A stretch of 64,000 nucleotides of DNA from Rhynchonema sp. JSB1_4 (GCA_030248065.1 JASAMV010006078.1:18396-82395), one strand, 5' to 3'; counted from the first letter of the stretch, positions 39,015 to 51,632 are shown. A program made the numbers and translations. Notes: generated by a model from the sequence alone, not told the origin.

Positions 39015-41666
39015 TCACAGCCCACGGCGTCGATAAACGAGATCAATCAGTCTCGTAATGTTTTGTCCGGTTTCGCTGGTGTAGTAGCTCCAGAACTGAT
39101 CAACTTCGTCATACCCGATTACATTCATGAATTCCCTCAGGAAATACCGTTTGTCGTGATCCACAGGCACTCCATCAGGCGACGGACCATTAATGTGATC
39201 GGCGTCGCACGAGTTGCACTCGATTTGAACGTAGTCCACTTTGATCCAGTGCCACTTAAATATAACAGTACGCCTCCAAGTTTTTGTGAATTATGAATTC
39301 TATTGGACAACTGACTCAACTATTCAACACAGGGACATAATCAACTGAAGGTGAGCTAAACGACAACAACTACTACCACACTTTCTGTTTTTGGTGCTCT
39401 TATTTTGCTGTGTAAGTGTAGCACTAACATCGACTAACAGCCGTGTGGTTCTGTTTGCAAAGTGTACCGAAGTGAGCTCTATGGGGCATACAGTAGTTCG
39501 GGGGTGGGCTGTAAGTTACAGCCTGTAACATGAAAACTCCGGTCGCTGGGAATCGTTACTGAGAAGAATAACTAATAAGAAGAATAATAAAATCGCTTCC
39601 TAACGACTAATCAAAGATAACACGATGGTGATGATTTCACAGACCGGTATGGACATGAGAAGACCGGGTTCGGCTGCTTCCACGTCCAAACTGAAGTAAT
39701 CCCATTCAGTCCATTGCAGAGCCTCGAAGATCGCACTCAGCGACACGGCAGTGCAGTCATGACCGTCAATGGGCTGGGCAGTTAGATCGAAGTGGTAACC
39801 AACGCATGCCTGGATAGAGCGATTAACGATCAGTAAAGCTGGAGTTATACTTGTACATTTTGGGCTTGTAGACAATGAGGACAAATTTTTGTTATGATCA
39901 TATTTTGTGATAGAGTTATAGCAAAAATTTCGTCCAGCGTAAAAGTTGTTCATTTGATGCAGGGGAACAACTTTTACGCTGGTCGATATTTGTGCCCCAA
40001 CTCTATCACAAAATATGATGATTCAAACAAAAATTTGTCCTCATTGTCTACAAGCCCAAAATGGACAAGTATAACTTCACCTTAACTGAGATTGAGAACT
40101 CGCCCATGTGAAACATGGACATGTAACTAAATTAAAAGAAAGAGAGATGTTGTGACGGGCGACCCATGTTATGAATCACAAGTAGCTTAATGATTCACTG
40201 AAATTTGGCCAACCTTGGCTTGGTGCAATTTTTCGGAAATGGTTCTTGACATAAATTAACTTAATCTGAGTTCACATTCCACGCCTTGACTAACAAGCGC
40301 AAGCTCAAACAACGCAGCCTGTGTGCACCTCCATCCGGTCTATGGGTGGAATTTTCGAAACGGTGTAAAGGTCAGTTGGGCGTAAAGGTCGGTGTAAAGT
40401 TCGGTCGAAAGCTCGGTCGGCGTAGCTCGGTGTAAACGTGAAACATTGCTTGTTATTAACGTGAAGTGTTTCAAGTTTACACCGAGGTCTATCACACTGA
40501 GCTGTCGACCGAGCTTTCCACCGACCTTTACACCCAACTGACCTTTACACCGTTTCGAAGATATCACCCAATAGGTTCATCTCTAACAAGGGTGAGTAAA
40601 CGGGTAACAAGCTTCACTGCTGTCATTGTCAATTTGGTGTCGCGCCTATTCAGTGGATCAACGCAAGCAAACAGATCGAAGTAAGTGATCAAAGCTCAAC
40701 GACGTGGTAACCAACATTGATGGTGTGCGCTTTGCGATTAAGTGAGATCAGTTCACGGTACATCTGCTCGCTGGGCTCGATGAGTAGTCCCTCCCAACCA
40801 TAAAACTTCTCAAATAGCAGTGTGTTCGACAACGTGTGTCCATCGTGCGCTCCTACCTGGAATTAATGACTAATTTTGTTATCGTCAACGCAAGCCGTCC
40901 CTTGTGGTCAAGACGCAAGACTGATCGCGTGTCCTATTCCCACAGCGCCAGAGCGTTTCAGAGCGCAACCACAAATAAGCGCGAGAAATGAACTCGACAT
41001 GGGTCCATCGCACATGTGCACCGTTTGTATTGGCATGCGGTGCTGGAGTTCGATGACTTGCGATAACAAGATTAGAATAAGCGAAAAAACAGTCATGTTG
41101 TGCATCAGCCCAATACGACCGCACAAAAGAGGCGGGAAAAAAGTTTGCATGAAATATTTTTCAAGACACGGTTCGAAAATCCTGACCTCCAGAAATCGGC
41201 CGTTTCGTTTCTGCTTGAAATGTCGCATTGCCATTCCCGCCGCCTGCCCGTACTGCGAGTAATCGACGTACTCAGCTGGCAGACCGAAGTCTTTACGATG
41301 GTAACGAGCGAAGGGCTGCCGCGATGGAATGTTGTACGGCTGGTCACTTGGGGGCAGCATGTGCCGTTGCACCCACGTCACTGAGTCGGCACTGTGCATT
41401 GGTAGTCCTGCGGAAAACTCGTGTGAAACATCAGACACAGAAGTGCATGCCAGTAAGAGAGAGGGCAACCGGTGTCACAACTAACACCAACCTCATGTCG
41501 CTCTTATTGGCTACCATCCTATCATTCAATGAAGACCTGCACATCACCGACCTTTACACATATCCTTTGGCGGATGGCGGAAATTTGACAAGAGATGTAG
41601 TACCATCAGTAGTGCTGCGAAAACGATCATATACTTGAGCGATATTGAAACAGTCGACCTAACCAT
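39015..41666 (-). CDS. FkbM-family (Methyltransf_21) methyltransferase, 5 exons
   Basis: Predicted 293-aa type II membrane methyltransferase. Exons 5' to 3': 41666-41552, 41407-41187, 40856-40716, 39809-39645, 39254-39015 (882 nt, all phases agree). Exon 1 gives the anchor (KYMIVFAALLMVLHLLSNF); a downstream in-frame ATG at 41630 would shorten it by 12 residues. FkbM landmarks: DYSQYGQAAGMAMRHFKQK, RFLEVGAHDGHTLSNTLLFE (SAM-binding motif I), YGWEGLLIEPSEQMYREL, NRKAHTINAC, then WTEWDYFSLDVEAAEPGLL and WIKVDYVQIECN. In most relatives the fourth motif reads SLDVEGAE; here Gly is Ala. FkbM enzymes O-methylate hydroxyls, often of sugars, with SAM. Family membership is firm and a glycan substrate is inferred from context. 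The third intron (39810-40715) carries two foldback elements. Confidence 0.86.
39845..40080. repeat. Large hairpin in an FkbM intron
   Basis: About 110-bp arms: GTTATACTTGTACATTTTGG, TTGTAGACAATGAGGACAAA and CAGCGTAAAAGTTGTTC are mirrored by GAACAACTTTTACGCTG, TTTGTCCTCATTGTCTACAA and CCAAAATGGACAAGTATAAC. The loop is ~15 bases. It starts 36 bp upstream (minus-strand sense) of the exon beginning at 39809. Confidence 0.85.
40344..40570. repeat. Foldback element family F1, copy 3
   Basis: TGGGTGGAATTTTCGAAACG at the left, CGTTTCGAAGATATCACCCA at the right, with the same interior as the other F1 copies. In the same FkbM intron as the large hairpin. Confidence 0.85.
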
Positions 41667-42427
41667 TATCTACACACACTCAGGTTGTTCAATTTCAATT
41701 TAAGGTGTCAGGCCATCTCAGTGTCGATTAGAAGTCAGACATTTAAGATTCCTCGATAATTGCACGGTTACTCGATGTTTAGAGAAGTTCACATTGTAGT
41801 TCCGCGGGTGTTTTTCACGTTAATTATAAAGGAAATAAACGTTACAAGATTTTTTATGCAGTGTTTGTTGATAATCAAATAAAAGTTCCTTGACCTCTCT
41901 GTCGGTGTTCCTTTGTCATCAAGCCAAAAATACATTAATTTCATGTGCGTGTGTGAATCGCCATAATCGAGGAAAAAAATTTGCATCGCTATATGTCACA
42001 AAAAATAGCACTTTTATGCACAGTTATACATAAATCCAAAAACATACATAGTATACGTGTACAATGCTGCAACTGAACGTGAAATGATTACATGATGTTT
42101 AGGTTCGTCGGAAGACTAGGGGTCGAGCAGCTTTGAAGGGGGAATGTAGATCTACAATCCATCCAGTCAAAAAATACTGTATGCCAGAAACGGGTTGAAT
42201 CAGTAACACATTTCTTTATTTAACGTTGTATTGCACCGCATCCCTGCTCCTCCCAGGGTTAAAAACTGCATGAATATGGTGACACAGAAGCTAGTCTAAC
42301 TTTGACATTTTAATTTTGAAACATTGGGAGTGGCCGTATATGAAAAAATACGACAACAACAGAGTGCAACGAGGTAAAACAATACTGCGACCGAATTAAA
42401 GGGTTTGTCTGATGTCACCGATTCTAT

Positions 42428-42580
42428 TTTTTTTTAATTTTTTTTTTTATTTTTCACCTCCCGGCCAGGAACAAGCCCCCGGCAAGAACCAAAAAACAAA
42501 AAAAACAGAAAAACACAACACCAAAAAAAAAACAACAAAACAACACAACAAAACCACCAAAAACCAAAACAACACAAACC
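42428..42580. repeat. Low-complexity T-rich then A/C-rich tract
   Basis: Long T runs (TTTTTTTTTAATTTTTTTTT) are followed by about 100 bases almost devoid of G and T (AACAACAAAACAACACAAC and similar). Strand asymmetry is extreme; it may also be a region of poor sequence quality. Confidence 0.6.
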
Positions 42581-42940
42581 CCATTTAACTTTTTGTTACC
42601 AAGCAAACTTTTCACCTTTTTTTCACTTTCTTCTTTTCACAAAATTTCACCCTTTAGATGCCCTAAAACTCGAAATCAACGAAGTCACTTTCCGAATTTA
42701 GTAAATTATCGAACAAAAACTTCAGACAATGCAGAGGGCCAGTCCTGCCCGGTTTGTTCTCGCTCCCGTCCTGGGCCTGAGTCGTGATTTTTTTCCAGAT
42801 AGTTGATTAAATTCCGAACGCACCTTCGTGTTTTCTTCGCATTAATAGAGCGAAGTTTTGCAAAAAGAAGGAAAAAAACAGGCATATTTTTGATTGCTAA
42901 CAAAAGATTAACGGATGCGGAGAGATCAGACACCAAGCTA

Positions 42941-43168
42941 TGGGTGATATTTTCGAAACGGTGTAAAGGTCAGTTATGGGTAGGTCGGTGGAAAGCTCGG
43001 TCGACAGCTCAGTGTGATAGACCTCGGTGTAAACTTGAAACATTCCACGTTAATAACAGGCAATGTTTCACGTTTACACCGAGCTACGCCGACCAAGCTT
43101 TCGACCGAACTTTACACCGACCTTTACGCCCAACTGACCTTTACACCGTTTCGAAAATTCCTCCCTAT
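42941..43168. repeat. Foldback element family F1, copy 4 (opposite orientation)
   Basis: TGGGTGATATTTTCGAAACG at the left and TTTCGAAAATTCCTCCCTA at the right. The asymmetric centre (CTCAGTGTGATAGACC) is inverted relative to copies 1-3. Confidence 0.85.
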
Positions 43169-43955
43169 GTACCGTTGTGGCAGGCAACACATGCTTGTCC
43201 AGACGGCGCCTGCGCTCTACAGTATAAGGCTATTGCAATTTGATTTTGTGTTGTGACCGGTTATGGCCATTTTTGGCCGGAGACATCAGCCGAATGCCTA
43301 TATCAATGGCGCCGCCGGTCGTTTGGTTTGGACACGTATGGCTTGCTACAGCGGTAGTTTACATTGTGGGTGTTGGTGATGTTTATCAAGGCCCCGATCC
43401 AACGTTCAGCAGGTCAATTTGACTGTGTATCAAGCACTTTGACCAATCATCATCCTATAGACCACAATTTGTCGGCAGCAGCGTTCACGAAGGACCGTTG
43501 CGACGTTGTTGTGCCGTTCTGTTCGCGCCCGATTGTGAACACTCGAGGCTGGATCGGCGCGTCATAGACATCGGCGCCCAACTGTCGTCGTCTGTCGCAC
43601 TCACGCAGAGACAGAGACAGAATGTCGACCAGACAGTAGTCGTGCGACAGAACCGTGTCGCGATCCAGCCACGCGTCCGTTATGTCTGCGCGACAGAATA
43701 GTACTCAGCTGTTGTTGTTGAGCAGAAAACTGCATATACACTATGCAACAATAATAAAGCATCCGTTCAAAGGAACACGATGGTGGTTCTTGTCTAAAAC
43801 CAGAAATGTATTTGAGCTGGTATCTCATTTTTTTTCGACACTCTGGACCCAAACGGTCATACCTGCGAAGGCGCTTAAGATAATGTGGACAAAATAGGTG
43901 AACAACGTTGTTTTGCATGTTGCGGTTTTTCACTGATTTTCAATAAAACAAAGAT

Positions 43956-46227
43956 CTAACGTTTGACCTGATGATGCGCCCAGTAGATGTAGGGCGTTTG
44001 GGTGATGTTGAATGCGGGTTCGATGGAACACGGATGCATCATCTCACTGCCAGCTTGGCCTTTAATAAAATTAATAAAATTGAGGACCCAATTTAACTTG
44101 ATTGTCGTCGGTGTTGGTTGGTTGGCTTGTGACACTGGCTTGCATATTGGAATGCTTTTTCCACATCACACTCCACTGTGAAGTGGGCGTATTTGTCTTT
44201 GTAGTTTTGTTTGATGCCCAATCAGAATCCAAACCCTACCTAGAATGCCAGGTAGAGTGCACTACATACAACCTTTAGACAATGAAGCCAAAACTCTGAC
44301 AAAAATGTGATTAGAAAGCTTTGCCAACCGACAGTGGTCTCGCCGTTTTCAGCAAAGTATCTCAGCGTTCCGTTCAGTGTCTCTTTCACTATTGTTGGGC
44401 TCACAATTTCACCCAGGATTTCGCCCCAACGCAGTGGATAAGCATCAAACTCGTACTGCACTTGCGTTGGTTTATGTTGCGAAGCGTTGGACTGCTGAAA
44501 AATAGAGCTGTGTGAAACTCGAAGACAATCAGTGACCACTACCGTTGTTCGACTACCGCAAATTATGTAGCCGATCAAAATTAGTCGTTTTCTCTATCGC
44601 GAAATACGGTTCTAAGGGCGAACTAAGGTTAAATCCGGAATCCGGAAACCGGAACTAATTTGCATACGAAAGTACAAAACATTTCCGGACTCCGGAAATA
44701 TTTCCGGAAAACGCAGAAATTTACATGCAAAAATAATGCGTTTTCCGGAAATATTTCCGGATTCCGGTTTCCGGATTCAACCTAAGTCCTCCCTTACACA
44801 ATTTGCATTTGCCTTGCCTTATAGTTAAACGTGGTTGTAGTCGCTGTCATTGGCTTAATTTGATGCGGTTAATTGTCTTACACCTGTAGACTATGCCGGA
44901 AAGTCTTTGACGTTTAAAAAATAACGTAAGTTAAAACTGACCATTAATTGATATTGTTTCTGGTCCAATTTGAAGTGCATGAATTTCACCCACTGCGCAG
45001 TGAACGAGGTGTGAGCCTACAACGAGAATCTGGGGACGATATCAAGCTTTCATCAACACGTGTTCGTAAAAGCCTTCGCATAGACCAAAGAAGATTTTAG
45101 ACCCTCAAAAAGTCAGGTGCCCAAAGCAACCCAATGCAATCAACGATCCTGATCGCCAAGTTCAAATGCCGATCTAAATCCTATTTGTGAATGTGATACA
45201 ATTTACATTGACACGTACTTTTATGGGTCCGATAGCCCCGGTTGACATGAGTGCTCCATAAGTGGCCCACATGTACGACACCACGTCGTACCAACGAAGT
45301 CTGTCGAAATGGTATTTGGTCGTTTGCAGAGCGATCGTGTCGCTGTCGACGTAGATGCCGCCGTATTCGTCTGATTACATTGCATTTTAATTTTTATAAT
45401 GTGTTTCGAATTCTCGGTCTCAAATTGAATCAAATTTAATCTGATGCATCGTCTCTTTGGAAACACGCTGGCAACTATAGAGCTGGCAAGCGGGCAAAAA
45501 AATTGAGAATTTGAATTGAACCTGAATCAACTAACTTCATCTGGCGACAAAGTCAAACTCAATCTCAAGCTGCCAGAAGTTTCCAACGTCAGAGAAATAA
45601 TCGAAGTTCAAATTCCCGTTCCCTACCAAGTATTCTTGCTCGGAAATAGTCAGCTTTGTGCGCGGATATCAAGTGCGGAAAAGTTGGGTGTACGTTGGGA
45701 ATCCATTTATAGAGGTCCTGCGCGCTGACAACCTGCACATGCGCGTCGCCTGAAGCATTGATGGGGCTTGGTACACTCGTACCTTCAGAAAAGCTTGATT
45801 ATACCGTTTTTTGCATTAAAACTGTAGTTGGGGCATGACCAGCGCATAAAGGTATACTTTTCGTAAAAATGGCGATAACAATCAGAGGGTTGTGTCCGCC
45901 ACAGGTTGTACTGGATTTGAAGGCATGAAGCGCACCTTCATTGTGACACCTAAAGGTGTCGATGCATAATTGAATGATCGCAGGCGGCCGGCCGGTGTCC
46001 CAGAACATCCATATCACCGGTTTTGCATTGATCGTTAGCACGTTGAATTCTGAATGCCATCCTATTGTGAGATTGGGCCATTGTCGGCTCAGTCGGGGCA
46101 CAGACATTGGCAGAGCGATTGTCAAGCTGCTACGACATGGTGTTTGGTGCAAAAGCCGCCACAAAATGGCCAAAATCATCAGGTTGACGAAAATAAGAAG
46201 TAGCAGACGACACGTGAGCGAGCGCAT
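43956..46227 (-). CDS. DXD sugar transferase, capsular-polysaccharide-synthesis type, 6 exons
   Basis: Predicted 293-aa type II membrane glycosyltransferase. Exons 5' to 3': 46227-45936, 45749-45627, 45370-45219, 44992-44942, 44494-44329, 44053-43956 (882 nt, phases agree). Exon 1 holds the anchor (LTCRLLLLIFVNLMILAILW) and the motif KPVIWMFWDTGRPPAIIQLC. Next come SAHKADYFRARILGDEYGGI and YVDSDTIAL: the HKADYFRARIL...YGGIYVDSD signature of Caps_synth/Gly_transf_sug enzymes, with an intact DXD for metal and nucleotide sugar. FDAYPLRWGEILGEI and the tail FNITQTPYIYWAHH resemble the family's C-terminal part. The small fourth exon (17 codons, FMHFKLDQKQY) and the last 3' splice site are the weaker points. 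Intron 4 carries a CCGGAAAT foldback. Likely a Golgi hexosyl- or hexosaminyltransferase; the sugar is unknown. Confidence 0.82.
44612..44797. repeat. CCGGAAAT foldback family F2, copy 2
   Basis: TAAGGGCGAACTAAGGTTAA and TCCGGAATCCGGAAACCGG at the left; CCGGATTCCGGTTTCCGG and CCTAAGTCCTCCCTTA at the right; CATTTCCGGACTCCGGAAAT inside. Intron 4 of the DXD transferase. Confidence 0.75.
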
Positions 46228-47064
46228 TATGTCTCGGCCAAAAAATCTAAAAGTCACCTAATAGTGAACAAAGAGAAACGGTGGAGTTGTCGCGTAGCGG
46301 TCACATGAAATGTCCGTTTGTGTACAGCAGCTGATAATGTAACATTGAATCATAACGTGCAAGATAATCGTTTAAATGTGAGATTTGTCTGTAAGAGAAG
46401 TAAAGTTTTTTCATGGAAATACCGGACACTGTGTCGTGGTAGTAGGTTGAGGACTACCAGAGTTTCTCATGAAGCCCCCCGGGGCTCCACTCGAAAAAAG
46501 TGGAAAATCTGTCTTTTTGTTTTCCCAAATAGAGCCCCGGTGTGTTCTATATGGTGAATTCCGGGAGAATTGCAGTTTTGCTTGTATACTCGCGTAAACA
46601 CGAGTTGTTGTGAGGAAACTCGTTTCGCTGTTCTCTGATAACATGGGAAAATGTGCTGAGTGTGAACACAAACATTTTGTAGACACGAGTGCACACGAGT
46701 GGACTTGTTGTACAAATTACTTATGTTGTGGTAGGTGACACATGTAGATAGAATTTACATTAATTGTTGCGTAAGTGTTACTTGACAAATAAGGAAACGC
46801 TCGTAACTGTTGATAATTAAAGACAAGTATAAAGTCCATAATCAAGGCAAATGCTATTTCCCTGTATGGCCATAGCACGTTTGAATTCATATTTTGCCAC
46901 ACTGTTTATCAAAAATTGCAATAGCTTTGTTTCGTTACTTGAATTGTGTTGTAATTGAGCATATGTCGTTAAACTCCTCATTGGAAATATTCCGGCACCT
47001 CAAAATGATTGCCACGGGCATTTCACAATATGAGACGAGATTTTAGTGAGCACAGCACAGGCAA

Positions 47065-47291
47065 TGGGTGGCATTTCCGAAACGGTGTAAAGGTGAGTTG
47101 GGTGTAAAGGTCGGTGTAAGCTCGGTCGAAAGCTCGGTCGGTGTCAGCTCGGTGTAAACATGAAAGATTCCACGTTAACAGCAGGCAATGTTTCATGTTT
47201 ACACCGAGCTGACACCGACCGAGCTTTCGATTGAGCTTACACCGACCTTTACACCCAACTCACCTTTACACCGTTTCGAAAATATCACCCA
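47065..47291. repeat. Foldback element family F1, copy 5
   Basis: TGGGTGGCATTTCCGAAACG at the left, CGTTTCGAAAATATCACCCA at the right. Its arms match each other better (GACACCGACCGAGCTTTCGA both ways) than in the other copies. Confidence 0.85.
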
Positions 47292-48461
47292 ATGTGATGA
47301 TAAGTTTCCAGTAGCGAAGATCGAACCATTGCATGAGCTCGAAGCAAAACAGATTCCCATCCATTCAGATGCACTGGCAGCGCCATGATCGTTTGAGGCG
47401 TGACACGCATTGTTTTTGACAATTTAGCCCGATTCTAATGTGACATGTAGCGACATCAAATTGTATGAAACAGCAAATTTGTCAAACACGATCATGCGCT
47501 TTGGCCCGATGCTCATGGAACACAGGGCTTTATATATTTTCAGGTTCCAAAAGGTGCTTCGGAACAAACAAGGTATGCACCTCGCCGTCTGCACACCTTA
47601 GCTCATTTCGGTGGCGGCATCCAAGTGGCCTACTCAGTTGGCCTATCGGCGCTCAGGTAATTGAGCAGTAAGCCAAGATTCACTGCTGCTTTTCACTGCT
47701 CCTTGTTAGACTACCGTAGCCGACTCTATCGTTTGGCACCGAAACTTGAAACCGGAACTGGCACTCAAAACATGCGTGTGCGCTGCACTTGTAGTTGGAG
47801 TAGCTAAAGTTCGACACGGTCACAAAATGACGAATGGCGCGCGTAAATCAACGCAGCTCGCAGCATTGATTATGTGACCAACTTGTCATTCGCCTAAATG
47901 TGCCCTAATGTATCATCAATGACCTGGACATCGCGATACTGTCAGGCCCTTGTGCAGATGTCCGTATTTGTGACTGAGCAAGCCAGAGCACATTATGCTA
48001 TTCCGGAACCTATGTATGTACATGCAGCATTTCCCTGAAAACCCAGGGTGCTCAAGTTGAAACTGGTCACGTTTCAGATTAAAGCACCAAAACGTGATGG
48101 TTTTTCCAGTCCATCGGTCATAAAACTGGAGCGTTTTACGACTGTTCAAAATGGCAATACGGTGGTTCCAGCTATACTCGTTGTTCATTTTCATAAAGTT
48201 TATAGTGCTTGTTGGGCAATAAATATGTGTACATTGTACGGTACCTTACCTGCCCGATTATTGTGTACATTTCCGGCTGTGGGGAGATTACAGTAATCTA
48301 ACATGTAGAAGTGTTGTGTCTTTCTCTTCTGAGTTCATTAAACAATGTTGATAAACGCGATTGTGTGTCATGCTTGCGCGTTCGTACATCGCCGCGCGTT
48401 ACCGTATTTAAACGTGACAAGAGGCCCATTTGACTGTAAATAGACACGACCCGTCGTGACT

Positions 48462-48800
48462 CAATGTGTGTCACAAAATTTTGATACTTAACAGCAGTAG
48501 ATACGAAGTGACCAAAAGTAGACACGCTCGCTTAACTACTGGCCGACCACATATGTATGTAAAGTTGGTTACTTTTTGTCTACCACCGATTTCAAAGCAT
48601 TTTGGTCATGTCTATTATTGGTGTCTATATTCCATCTTTTTTCGTCACAATCCGTCGAGAACAAACTCTTCCCAAATCAACTGTAGACAAAAAGTGCCCA
48701 ATTTTATACATGCGGTCGCCCAGGTAGTTAAGCGAGTGTGCCTACTTTTGGTCACTTGGTGTCTACTTTTGTTAAGCATCAAAATTTTGTGACGCACTGT
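48462..48800. mobile_element. Foldback element with ~110-bp ends
   Basis: CACAAAATTTTGATACTTAA, AGTGACCAAAAGTAGACACG and TCGCTTAACTAC at the left are mirrored by GTAGTTAAGCGAGTGTGCCT, ACTTTTGGTCACTTGGTGTC and CATCAAAATTTTGTG at the right. The loop of ~100 bases contains no ORF. Confidence 0.8.
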
Positions 48801-49075
48801 GCGTTTTCCGGAAATATTTCCGGATTCCGACTTCCGGATGAATTTTACGGAACACGGAATTAACGTTTGACAAATTTCAGCTCACTGTGTTTTCAAAGGA
48901 ATGCAAAACATTTCCGAGTTCCACATTTTTCAAGTTTGATCCGGAAACCGAAATCTGGAACTATTCCCGGAAAACGCAGATGGTGTTCCGCATCCGGAAA
49001 TCAATCAAAGTTTTTACATGTGAATATATTTCCGATTTCCGGATTCCTTGTTCAATCTAAGTTCGCCCTAACCCT
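48800..49075. repeat. CCGGAAAT foldback family F2, copy 3 (diverged)
   Basis: GCGTTTTCCGGAAATATTTC at the left and TCCGATTTCCGGATTCC plus TCTAAGTTCGCCCTAA at the right; the interior is scrambled relative to copies 1 and 2. It abuts the preceding foldback element. Confidence 0.6.
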
Positions 49076-49524
49076 GCCACGAGATATCACTAAGACTCAC
49101 CTATGTAACCTGAACTTGGTGTCACAATTTGACTCAAGCCTCATTTCAGACTGTTCTGGACATGTCTACGCAACCATGAAAGTTTCCCCGGTCCCAATAG
49201 AACCCTTTGTGTGGGCTGTTTATCCCACCTGTTGTTCTATTGGGCAACTGTCTGGTAATTAATTGGTGGGCTTACGTTTGCTCTTCCCATGCCTACAAAA
49301 ACAACCGATATACTTACTCGTGTACGCACTAACGTACGCGTGGGCGGGGATGCAGTGTTCAAAAGATGATTAATTCCGAACGGCACAGAGTCTATCGGGC
49401 TAATGCCCAAAAGTCACCAAAATACCAGCGCACAAGCCTTCTGATGAAAACGTACTGTAAATTATGTTTCATGTTGTGTTTGCATGCCCAGTTTTGCTTT
49501 GTTTCGTTATTAATGGAAACTAGA

Positions 49525-49690
49525 CGGGACCCGTGCCTACGGCCCGGCTACAGCGCCGCGCCCGTGCCGTGCCACCCCCCCTCCCCCCCCCCCCGAAGAC
49601 CCGTTAGCATACCCAAAGCTACCCGTGAAAATTGACCCGTCCGAGGGAGGGGGCCACACACATACGTCCTCCTGTTTTAGTAGTATAGAT
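49525..49690. repeat. GC-rich island with poly-C, unexplained
   Basis: GACGGGACCCGTGCCTACGG, CCCGGCTACAGCGCCGCGCC and a C run of ~14 stand out from AT-rich surroundings. AGTAGTATAGAT closes the block. It looks like the end of a mobile element; family not recognised. Confidence 0.4.
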
Positions 49691-49984
49691 TGGAAAATTC
49701 TGGGGTGAGGTCCTTGCGTGCCTTTTTAGGGCTCAGACTGTAAGGCCATCTCTTACTACATAAACTACATACTTATACTGGTAATCCGGACTGTCCAAAG
49801 TCTAGGAAACTGTTGATTTCATGACTTCAAAGTGCATGTATACAAGGCACCGTTACCGATCCACTGAGTCCTTGCTAAAACCTAAAATTCTTGCCCAAAG
49901 TTGGAACCTAAACCCTACACCTATGTCAGTCTATTTTGTCAGTCTGTTCTCCGCAGTAGTTAAGGATTTCAACATGACAGAATG

Positions 49985-50860
49985 AGAAAACAAGACTGAC
50001 ATCGACATCGAGAGACTGACATGAGCACGATCCTATCTTAAACACTGTATGGCATTGTCCAAGAAAATTTCCTTTTGGAATGCCAGCATTTTGACGTAAA
50101 TGGTTAGTTTTGTTTATTTTCACATATTTCTGGCTGATGGTACGCAATTGTGCGCATGATCAGAAAATACATATCCACGAAATATCGCTGCCCCATTTGT
50201 ATGCACCATATCCTACTTATTTTTAGGCTTTGGCTTGGGCAGTCCGCCGCAAAATTTGAGTTGCTTTTTCAGCTCATTCGCAGCAAGCATTGACAAAGGG
50301 GGCAGCAATATTTTCTGCAAATCTATACTGACAAACAATAAATTTTGAGGCTGGCTGCCTAAGCCACAGCCTAAATGTAAGTACGATATTGAAATAAGAA
50401 AGGAAGTCCATGTTCGGCGGCATTTTATGATTGTCATCATCATTTTCAAACACGAAATTGAAAACAATCTAAGATTTTCAATGCACGAGGGTGTCGAACC
50501 CGGGACGTTTCGCGTCAAAGGCCCGAGCACAAACTACTAAGCCAAGCAGCCGATGCAGACATCCTGCTAAACGGTGTTCATTTGTACATATATAAACGTC
50601 TGCACTGTACTAAACACATGCGTGCTTGCTCAAACAGGCAGGCAAGTAGTGTGTGTGTTGTTTTTTTTCAAATGTGCATTGCACTTGGCATTTGCACACA
50701 CACGGCCTAAAAACATCTAAATCACCTACACAAAACATTTACAATAAATTCTGTGCATTCTGCATGTAAATTTTCCTTAGCAATGCCATACAGTGCTGAA
50801 GATAGGATCGTGCTCATGTCAGTTTCTCGATGTCAGTCTCTTTTTGTGTTCCTATGCTGT
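49985..50860. mobile_element. Region flanked by ~85-bp inverted repeats, containing a SINE-like module
   Basis: GAGACTGACATGAGCACGAT, CCTATCTTAAACACTGTATG and GCATTGTCCAAG at the left are mirrored at ~50770-50850 by CTTAGCAATGC, CATACAGTGCTGAAGATAGG and ATCGTGCTCATGTCAG. The interior includes the tRNA-like module at 50481-50552. Confidence 0.65.
50481..50552 (-). ncRNA. tRNA-like (SINE head) module
   Basis: On the minus strand, TGGCTTAGTAGTT fits a Pol III A box and GGGTTCGACACCC a B box about 30 bases later, with CTTTGACGCG between them as in an anticodon arm. Acceptor-stem pairing is poor and the B box has two extra bases, so it is more likely the head of a SINE than a working tRNA. Confidence 0.45.
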
Positions 50861-51164
50861 AATGTAAGAGAAATCGAGACACTGACAAAAGTGCCTGACA
50901 AAAGAGACTGACGTGACAGTTTGTGTGCATTGTCATGCCAGACACAACACATCAATAGCAACTTTTAGCTGCACTCTAGTTTAGTTCCTGGATGCCTGAT
51001 AAATGAGGGCCAAGTTTACATATAAAACAAGGTTGACAGTACGTGTTCCATCTACTTATTTTCACTTGTCGTTGTTTCGATGCCCGACTGTTGCGTTGTT
51101 ATGTTTATCCATGTTTAATATTCCTGAGTAGGAACCTCCATGCAAGTTAGTTGTTTTTCGTAAT

Positions 51165-51632
51165 TTAATCCACGCAAAATTGGAGATATAGCCTGACCAC
51201 TTTAGTCATGGCAAATTTCAAAGGGCTACAAACAATCGTAGCTCCAGAGACAGCCCAACCCGAACATCCATAAAGCGCATCCGACCCACGTTGGAGTGCT
51301 CCGGTAAGCCGACGGAATTTGGCAATACGGAGCTGAATTTTTGAATAATTCTTAAATACTCCATTCATGAACAATTCCGTTGTGCAAAACCATTGCAAAC
51401 TGGGTGCTTTTTCTGAAAGTCTCCCAATTCCAAATGAAGGGTGGCTATGGTCAGTATAGCGGGGTCTTACACAACATTCTCTCGAACGTACATGATATTG
51501 TCGAGTTGGCGTCAGAAAATGATTCATGACCGGGCAATGCCAAAAACAAGAGCCCTTTGATTCGTTGTTCAGACAGGACTCTGACGCAAATGGACACATT
51601 GTTGTTTTGTTGTTGTTCTGAAACGCCAACAC
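51165..51632 (-). other. 155-codon open frame, unsupported
   Basis: Longest frame in its area, rich in C,S,R, no domain, no splice partner, starts with a non-ATG codon upstream of any Met context. Recorded so that the stretch is accounted for; probably chance. Confidence 0.15.

Larger units (their letters stand above)
41667..43955. other. Intergenic; low-complexity and foldback DNA
   Basis: 42428-42580 is a T-rich run followed by an A/C-only run of ~100 bases. An F1 foldback lies at 42941-43168. No gene seen. Confidence 0.5.
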
